A stretch of DNA of 64,000 bases from Karstenula rhodostoma CBS 690.94 (lineage: Eukaryota; Ascomycota; Dothideomycetes; Pleosporales; Didymosphaeriaceae), in NCBI GenBank assembly GCA_010093485.1, contig MU001501.1, positions 1,133,052-1,197,051 of the forward strand, given 5' to 3'. Below the pieces are notes generated by a model. The model made no database searches. It worked only from the letters and a program-made list of their open reading frames with translations, and was not told where the DNA came from. Position numbers and translations under genes: made by a program. Shown piece after piece: positions 55,104 through 64,000 of this stretch (the stretch's first letter is position 1; each line of letters starts with the position of its first letter).

Positions 55104-56907
55104 ATGGCTTTCGCTGCCTTCTTCCTCGTCCTTACCTTTGCGGTAGTGCTCTCTTTTCTGCTTCCCATAGGTCGGCGGTCTAAGAGCCTCCCCCCAGGTG
55201 CGTTTTGATGCTCGACCTGACGCGTGTTTTCCCCGCAAGGCTGATGATTACCACCCTCAGGACCTCCGACTCTCCCACTTATTGGTAACCTTCATCAGGT
55301 TCCGAAGACCGGTGCTCATTATAAGTGCGTATGCCCGTACTCTTTAAAGTGCTGAGCACTCACTAAAACCGGACAGGTTCACTGAATGGGCTCGAATCTA
55401 TGGCGGTATCTTCTCTCTTAAGCTGGGCCCGGCCACAGCTGTCGTGCTCACGGATAGACGCCTTGTGAAGGAGCTGCTCGACAAGAAGGGCAATATTTAC
55501 AGCGCACGGCCCCATTCATACGTCTCGAACGACCTCATCACTGGCGGCGACCACCTACTGGTGATGCAGTATGGTGCGAAATGGCGCCTCTTCCGGCGGT
55601 TGGTCCAGAATTACTTCAACGAGATGCGCTGCCAACAAGAGCACGTGGCGTTAGTAGAAGCAGAAGCAGTACAGATGATGCACGACCTCATGGCGGAACC
55701 GGAAGACTTGATGCTGCATCCGAAACGTTTCAGCAACAGCATCATCATGAGCCTGGTTTTTGGCATTCGTACATCATCGGTGCATACCAAGCACATGCTG
55801 CAGCTTTATGACGTGATGGAAAAGTGGTCAGCCGTTATGGAGACAGGCGCAACTCCGCCTGTAGACATCTTCGGCTTCCTGAAATTGGTGCCCGAGTCGC
55901 TGTTCGGTAATTGGAGGAAACGATCGCTCGACGTCAACAAGTTGATGGTAGCCCTATACGCGGGTATCGTCGAGCGAGTACGTAAGCGCCGTGAGGCAGG
56001 GCATCGAACTGCCTCTATGCTGGACAACGTTCTCGATGCGATGGCAGCGCCTGAAAGTGGCAACGACAACGGTCTCACGCTCAATGAGAATGAGCTCAAC
56101 TTCTTAGGAGGCGTGCTCATGGAGGGCGGGTCTGACACGTCAGCCTCAATCTTGCTGGCCTTTCTACAGGCCATGATCAAATATCCACACGTCCAGCAAC
56201 GCGCTCAAGCAGATATCGATGCTTTGCTAGGTGCTGATGAATCTAGCATCGAGCGCTCACCCCGTTGGGAAGACTATGCCCAGCTCCCGTACGTTGCGCA
56301 GATCGTGAAGGAGACGATGCGTTGGCGTCCCGTCACGCCTTTGGCATTCCCGCACGCTACGAATGCTGGTGAGTAGCCTTTCACAACCTAATACCTCTTC
56401 CTTCTGACAACGATTTCTGTAGATGACGTTGTCGACGGGTACACCATCCCCAAGGGCACGACCGTGCTCCTCAACGTTTGGGGCCTGCACCACGATCAAA
56501 CGCATACTGCGGAGCCTCTCTCTCCGTTCGCCTTCGACCCTGATCGCTACGCAGGTCGTACGGCACCCGCCCCGATGTACGCCGCATCCAAAGATTACGA
56601 GACACGCGACCACTACGGATATGGCGCTGGCAGACGGCTGTGCCCGGGCATCCATCTCGCCGAGCGCAATCTGTTTGTGGGCATGGCAAAGTTGCTGTGG
56701 GCGTTCGAGTTATCGGAGAAAGCCGGCGCGGACGCCGTCGATATTGATCCCCAGACAGGCTATTCAGAAGGTTTCCTGCATTGTGCGAAACCGTTTGCGT
56801 GCGAGGTAAAAATAAGGGGAAAGGATGATGCAGAGCGTAAGAAGAGGAGGGAAATTGTTTTGGACGAGTTCGGGAAAGCGGGCGAGCTGTTCAGGCCGTT
56901 CGAATAA
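55104..56907 (+). CDS. yanC-like: Cytochrome P450, CYP619-like (YanC/PatI-like candidate)
   Basis: Four exons (55104-55197, 55261-55324, 55377-56368, 56423-56907) give 544 residues. An N-terminal anchor (MAFAAFFLVLTFAVVLSFLL) is followed by the proline hinge LPPGPPTLPLIGNLHQVP. The I-helix region is LNFLGGVLMEGGSDTSASI, the K-helix IVKETMRWRPV (ExxR), then PFAFDPDRY, and the haem loop YGYGAGRRLCPGIHLAERN. It resembles the CYP619 enzymes that hydroxylate m-cresol in patulin and yanuthone biosynthesis, so ring hydroxylation of m-cresol to toluquinol is the likely role. Adjacent to and co-oriented with the PKS. The protein is longer than most because of a charged C-terminal tail (KDDAERKKRREIVLDEFGKA). 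Confidence 0.9.
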
Positions 56908-57663
56908 CTATCCTACAACAAAGGGGGTACACGCCACGGTGTGACTCGGAGCTGCATTATTGAATTGTATTGAAACTGAAGCTTGATGAGCTTGCAGGCG
57001 CTCGTTTTTGAGGTTCGTCTGTTGCGTGTCTTGGCAAGAGACCTTCTCGTTGCGGTGGTTACTCGTGGTGTGAGAGAATTGAGGGCCAAACCACTGGTAC
57101 CGGCACCGGACCCGATAGAACCTTTAACCTAGCGCTACACGTGCTCAATGTTGTCATGTGACATAGCATGTCTTGAATTACTTTATTTTCTTATAGTAAT
57201 TTTTTCTATTGGTGACACGAACCGCAAAGTGGTGTCCTGTAAAGTGATAGACAGAATTATGGATGACTGTCGCCCAAAAGTAACAGAATTCGGTTTGACG
57301 CTGATTCTTAGACATCTAAGTGTTTTACTCAACAGAGCAGGATTTGATGCTACGAATGCGCGAGAAGATCTACTAGGTGCGGACGGTTCATAGGTTTGCA
57401 ATAGGGATGACAAATGCCCTCCAGTCACACCTCCTTCACAAAACATTTCCAGGGTTATTCGATACGCCAATTCGCGCAAACGTTATCTGATATTTGAGAG
57501 ACACGGTGCCTCCTGGATGTTCATGATCATAAGGGTACCCTATGTACAGGAGCTGCGACATACCGTATGCGTCGATCTCCACGACAAGATGATACTCGGA
57601 AACAAAAAACCGCGCACCTCGAAACAATCTCCACTTGTATCTACACGACGACGAGCCAGCAGC
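56908..57663. other. Intergenic, right flank of the meroterpenoid cluster
   Basis: About 755 bases with no gene. AT-rich around 57165-57400. No TCGGCCGR site seen. Marks the right edge of the motif-carrying region. Confidence 0.45.
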
Positions 57664-58679
57664 TCATGCAAAATTCACATCCATCCCAGCCACAGCCTCC
57701 TGTCCCTCCTGCTTCTTCGCCAAACGCGCACTCCCATCCACAATACCCACCTGCCTCCTACTCTCCACCAACGCCTGAATCAGCGCAACAGCGACCTCCC
57801 TCCCAGTCGCCAGCTTCTCATCGCTGTCACTCAGATCCGGGACATGCACAAACGCCACCGGCCGCTCGTCCTCCTTCTTCTCATAGTAATGCGCCAGACT
57901 GTTGTAGTAGATGAATCCGCACATGAAATTCCCAGCATCAGGACTAATCCTCACATCCGGCGCCTCGTCGCGGAGACCCTTAAACTCGGGATCCGCATAC
58001 TCAAGATTCTCCCTCCACCGCGTTAGCGTATCCGTAGTATCGAAACTTGTTTGCAGCACGGGCGGGAAGATCTCCTTCGGGAACCGCGCTTCAGCATCTT
58101 CATCGAGGAACTTCTCGCCGTCGACGTCGGGGATCTTGCCGTAGCCGCGGCCGTGGGAGCCCTGCTCGAGCGTGTAGAAGGTGCGGCCTGCGGCGAGCCC
58201 GATGTGCAGTATTATGTCTGGTGCGGGATGCTGGCGGCTGCCTGGGGGAAGGAGGTGCGGGACCAGGTCGACGACTTTGGCGTAGGCTACGCGGATGGGC
58301 TCGTGGTGGACGTGGATGTGGATTGGGGTTGGGTTGGTGGGGGAGGCGGGGATCAGGGCGGGGAGGGTGGAGGCAATTTCCCAGCTGGAGTTTCGGGGGG
58401 ATTTCTCGAGGAATGGCTGGGGCGGTTAGAAAGTGTTTTGTGATGGTCATGTGAGTAGTGATTTGGTGATGAGATGGAAGCAATCTTGGTGGTTGACCAA
58501 GTTGATATTGACCAAAAAAGAACGGTGCAGAGAGCTTTCGACATGAAAAAATGGCCTCAAAAACAGCACAGCAAACGCAGGGGATGACGCACCCCAAATC
58601 CAGTGACCAGCACTGTAACAGGCTTCTCGCCTGCCACGGGAGGCGGCTGCCTTGCAGTGGAGGCCCAGGCTCGTGGCAT
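57664..58679 (-). CDS. Pyroglutamyl-peptidase I (peptidase C15)
   Basis: Two exons (58679-58593, 58416-57664; an unusually long 176 bp intron) give 279 residues. Exon 1 ends in VTVLVTGFG and exon 2 begins PFLEKSPRNSSWEIASTLP. The intron therefore splits the hallmark GFGPF...NPSWE region of C15 peptidases. HIGLAAGRTFYTLEQGSHGRGYG follows. The catalytic Cys is in SPDAGNFMCGFIYYNSL and the catalytic His in PVAFVHVPDL. The enzyme removes N-terminal pyroglutamate from peptides in the cytosol. Housekeeping by family; it separates the cluster from the FAD monooxygenase to the right. Confidence 0.88.
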
Positions 58680-60734
<2,055 letters not shown>

Positions 60735-60767
60735 ATGCAGCCTCAGCATACCAATTAATATGTCCAC

Positions 60768-62306
60768 CTAGTCGATCACGTCATCCCTCAGCTCAAAGAT
60801 CGCCTTCAGCACCTCATCTGACTTTGCCGATACAGCATTGTGATACATCGCATTCGTCACATACGTCTTGCACCCCCTGATCGTCCGTGCCGTTTCGCTA
60901 CTAAGCTCAAAGTCCACATACATGTCGTCAAAGTACGTCGCCGCGTACACTGGCACCTCGTTCTTCTTGAGCTGCTCGACGTCGTACAGCTGCGGCCACT
61001 CCTCCTGCGCCAGCAGCTCGCCCACCGTCTTCAGCTTCTTGAGCTCCGGGTACGTGTCGAACATGAAGGGGTAGATCATCTCACCGGTGAAGAAGACTGG
61101 TTTGGAGGGGTCGGCGACGGTGGTTTCGTAGTGGAAAGCGGGGTACTTTGCCAGCAGGCGGTGCGCGGACCAGTTGGACGTGCAGGCGGGGGAGTAGCAG
61201 GCCTCGTGAAGGAGCGCGTAGATGACGTTTGTGTCCCAAGATTGGGCGCGCTCTATGTGCAGGACGGTCGGACGCGTGAGGTGTCCGAAGAGTGTGAGGT
61301 CGTTGTCTGCGCGGAGGACGAGCTCGTGGATGCGATCGAGGCCGCCTGGTTTACCTGTCAGTATATATGTACACATGTAAAAGGGGGAGGGGGAATTACC
61401 ATGTGCCCCGAAACCGATGCCCAACTGCAGGAACCGCGCTGCGCTCAAATGACCCTCTCCACCCTGCACGCGGACCGTCTCATCCCCAAACCGGCTCAGC
61501 AGCTTGACAATCCGCCGCACCCTCTCTACGTCCTCCGGATACTTGGCGTAGTACTGCTGATTCCGCTTCTCGAGCCGTGGATACAAACTATTCATACAAA
61601 ATTAGTAATGAACTATCTATAGTAGTGCATGAAGCTAATAAAGCCACGGATGTTATACACATAGATCAACATTAGCTTTAACTTACCTATCGTACACCTG
61701 ATCCGGCCCGCCCGTTAGCGGCGGCAGCCCCCCAAACACAAACGCCTCTTTCAGCCCCTCGGGATAGAAGGATAAATACGTGATCGAACAGAACCCGCCA
61801 AAGCTCTGGCCAATGATGCTCCACTTCTTTTTCTCCTCGGGGTAGTCAGCGGTGAGGGCTTTGCGGATGGCCTCGGCGTCTTTGACGATGTTGTCCGCGC
61901 GGAAGTGCTTCAGATACTCGGCCTGGACTTTCTCGTCGCCGCGCAGCTGGAGAGATGATTGAGAGATGGCAGTCGAGAGCCCGGTGCCGCGCTGGTCCAT
62001 GGATAGGATTTGGTAGCCTTTATCTAGGAGGAAGGATGACCATCTACTGTCTTGGGGTGGTGCGCATTCGAAGCCTGGTCCGCCTTGGAGGTAAAGAAGC
62101 CATGGAAGCTGCGACTTTGCGGGGTCTTCTGAGTCGGGGTAGTCTGCGGGCTTGGAAAGCTTGCGGGCTGAGCGTGCGAAGAGCTGGATGGTGCCTAGTG
62201 AGGGATTGGTGTAGTCTCGGGGCACTTGGAAGAAGTGCTCAGTTACCCTGAGCTTGCCTGGTACGAGATGGCTACGCTGCTCGAGGATTTTGGCGGCCTG
62301 GATCAT
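60768..62306 (-). CDS. Proline iminopeptidase-like alpha/beta hydrolase (S33)
   Basis: Three exons (62306-61687, 61587-61400, 61345-60768; introns 99 and 54 bp) give at least 461 residues. The oxyanion segment LLYLQGGPGFECAPP (GGPG), MDQRGTGLST, nucleophile elbow IIGQSFGGF (GxSxG), an acid in FDDMYVDF and the C-terminal YHNA His make a complete S33 fold. The enzyme class releases N-terminal proline from short peptides. The coding frame continues upstream of the ATG at 62306 (EYHKQAQQLVQQAPENDN) to an acceptor-like CTAG. A further 5' exon is therefore likely, possibly from an ATG at 62483 with donor at 62435. Confidence 0.85.
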
Positions 62307-62810
62307 GTTGTCGTTTTCTGGCGCTTGCTGGACAAGTTGTTGAGCTTGCTTGTGATATTCCTAGATCGTACAAGCGTAAAATTTTAGCACTGCGGGCTGT
62401 GTTTGGTTCTGCTGTAGTAAACAGTGAATGTTGACGTGGCGTGGTGGTAGCTTTATCGATAAGGGGGAGGGGAGCACTACCATCAATGCGGTAAGTGGTG
62501 CGATGTGCAAAACTTAGCGGGGAACCTGCTGCATAAAATCTGTGGACGTGCGACAACCACGTGCGGCCAGACGTTCTGATATTACATATGCAGACGCCGG
62601 GGCTCAGAGCAATACTGTATCTACTTGCACCAGACTCTGCCGCTTCATAAATGGACAGTACCGGCCGCGATCGTTGAAAGGTAGACAAACTTCCAATTTT
62701 CCAACACACCTGCAGGAATCTGCCCACCTGTGGCGAGTTCGACCTGGAACAACCGAACAACATTTTATTAGAACCAGCCTAGGCCACCAAAACAAACAGG
62801 CCAACAAATC
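62307..62810. promoter_or_regulatory. Divergent promoter region, with likely 5' exon of the S33 hydrolase
   Basis: Contains probable N-terminal coding sequence of the minus-strand hydrolase (about 62307-62361 and perhaps 62436-62483) and the promoter of the Kelch gene. A CGGCCG lies near 62660 but without the flanking bases of the cluster motif. Confidence 0.4.
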
Positions 62811-64000
62811 ATGGCGAAGGACAAGAAGAAGAAGGGGGCGGACACGAAAGCCGTCGCGAAGGCAGCAAAGGCAGCAAAGCAAGAGAAGAAGGCAGGCAAG
62901 AAAGACAAAAAGATAGCGACCAAGAACAAGGACGTGGACTCAGATGCCGAGTCCGTAGATCTTGACGAAGTTCTTGCGCAGTATGCGAAAGAGCAGGAGC
63001 AGTACCTCGCCATCACCGAGGTGCCGTGCGACCCGCCATCAGCGAGAACTTCGAGCCTGATAATAGGCAACCCGGCAAACGACAATGAGCTCTTTTTGTA
63101 CGGTGGAGAGTATTACAACGGTGCTGTCGTCAACTTCTACAGCGATTTGTATGTCTACAATATTAAGAAGGATCTCTGGAGTAAGGTCACGTCCCCCAAT
63201 TCGCCTTACCCACGCTCTGGACATGCGTGGTGCAGGGCTGCGAACACAAAGGATATATACCTTTTTGGTGGCGAGTTCAGCTCTCCGAAACAGGGTACAT
63301 TTTACCATTACAACGATTTCTGGAAACTGGATCCGCAGAGCCGCGAGTGGACTCGTATCGAGGTGAAGGGCAAAGCTCAAAATCCGCCAGCGAGGAGTGG
63401 GCATCGTATGGTCGGGTTCAAACAATACATCATCCTCTTTGGTGGCTTCCAGGATACGTCCGCTACAACCAAATATCTTAATGATATCTGGATATACGAT
63501 TGTGTCAACTTCGTCTGGCACACGCCGAAACTGCAGTCCGCGCGCGCTGTTCCGGATGCACGGTCGAGCTTCACGTTACTTCCGCACGAGCAAGGCGCTG
63601 TTCTGTATGGAGGTTACTCTCGCGTCAAGACAGCCGCTGGTGGGAAGCAACAGCAAGTCAAAGGCAAGAAGCAGCAAAGCGGCGGCGGGGGAGCGACACG
63701 TATGGTATTGAAACCCAAGGTACATGAAGATACTTGGTTTATACGTATCATCCCTCCGCCGGCGGATCAACCCTCCACCACGCTGCCGACGGTATCGTGG
63801 GAACGCCGCAAGCGTCCTGCGAATACGCCGAACCCGGCCCGTGCAGGCGCAACAATGGCCTTCCACAAAGGTCGCGGCATCATGTTCGGTGGCGTGCACG
63901 ATGTAGAGGAGAGCGAGGAAGGCATCGACTCTGAGTTCTTCAATCAACTCTTCGTATGGAACATTGAGCGCAATCGTTACATGCCTCTCAACCTGCGCCG
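62811..64000 (+). CDS. Kelch-repeat protein, KEL3/KLHDC4-like (3' end off the right edge)
   Basis: An uninterrupted frame from the ATG at 62811 to the window end gives about 396 residues without a stop. A Lys/Ala-rich N-terminus (KDKKKKGADTKAVAKAAK) precedes DLDEVLAQYAKEQEQYLAIT. Then come Kelch blades: ELFLYGGEYYNGAVVNFYSD, YPRSGHAW...IYLFGGEFSS, PPARSGHRMVGF..YIILFGGFQD, and ARSSFTLLPHEQGAVLYGGY. The GG pairs and spaced Tyr/Trp are typical beta-propeller features. The lysine-rich head plus propeller matches the KEL3/KLHDC4 family, cytoplasmic scaffold proteins of poorly defined role. Confidence 0.88.
   Translation, partial: MAKDKKKKGADTKAVAKAAKAAKQEKKAGKKDKKIATKNKDVDSDAESVDLDEVLAQYAKEQEQYLAITEVPCDPPSARTSSLIIGNPANDNELFLYGGEYYNGAVVNFYSDLYVYNIKKDLWSKVTSPNSPYPRSGHAWCRAANTKDIYLFGGEFSSPKQGTFYHYNDFWKLDPQSREWTRIEVKGKAQNPPARSGHRMVGFKQYIILFGGFQDTSATTKYLNDIWIYDCVNFVWHTPKLQSARAVPDARSSFTLLPHEQGAVLYGGYSRVKTAAGGKQQQVKGKKQQSGGGGATRMVLKPKVHEDTWFIRIIPPPADQPSTTLPTVSWERRKRPANTPNPARAGATMAFHKGRGIMFGGVHDVEESEEGIDSEFFNQLFVWNIERNRYMPLNLR

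Overview
The window is nuclear DNA from a filamentous ascomycete. Most genes carry 46-70 bp GT-AG introns with GCTGAC/CTAAC-type branch sites. The gene families (Zn2Cys6 regulators, 6-MSAS-type PKS, CYP450s, a LaeA-like methyltransferase, an NrtA-type nitrate transporter) are fungal. A Dothideomycete (Botryosphaeria-like) host is only a guess, based on where macrophorins were first reported.

Left third (1-28 kb), housekeeping and accessory genes: a JJJ1-type J protein running off the left edge; an SPX-RING ubiquitin ligase with a C-terminal CaaX box; a small hypothetical gene; an intron-containing tRNA-Asp; a decayed patatin-like fragment; an APH-like kinase-fold gene; a RING protein; Mediator subunit 9; cofactor-independent phosphoglycerate mutase; a CaM-kinase; a 2.6 kb gene-free stretch with a degenerate three-copy repeat; a LaeA/TAM-like methyltransferase; a nitrate transporter; and an F-box-like gene whose 3' end is uncertain.

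Centre (28.26-56.91 kb), the main find: a 13-gene meroterpenoid cluster. In order: BBE-type FAD oxidase (-), UbiA prenyltransferase (+), 14-TM MFS exporter (+), 6-MSA-decarboxylase-type amidohydrolase (+), AflR-type Zn2Cys6 regulator (-), second Zn2Cys6 regulator (-), P450 (-), wax-synthase-like membrane acyltransferase (+), SDR (-), membrane-anchored cupin (+), Pyr4/MacJ-type terpene cyclase (-), 6-methylsalicylic-acid synthase (+), CYP619-like P450 (+). This is close to the full yanuthone/macrophorin gene set. The expected logic is acetyl/malonyl-CoA -> 6-MSA -> m-cresol -> toluquinol -> farnesylation -> oxidation to an epoxycyclohexenone -> cyclisation to a drimane -> hydroxylation, acylation and export. 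A palindromic TCGGCCGR site recurs in every intergenic promoter region of the cluster except that of the second regulator, and is nearly absent elsewhere in the window. It gives a cis-element-based cluster boundary.

Right end (57-64 kb): pyroglutamyl-peptidase I, a salicylate-hydroxylase-like FAD monooxygenase, a proline-iminopeptidase-like hydrolase, and a Kelch protein running off the right edge. Exon joins were derived by hand from splice signals and reading frame; spliced lengths are multiples of three. Individual junctions may be off by a base or two.
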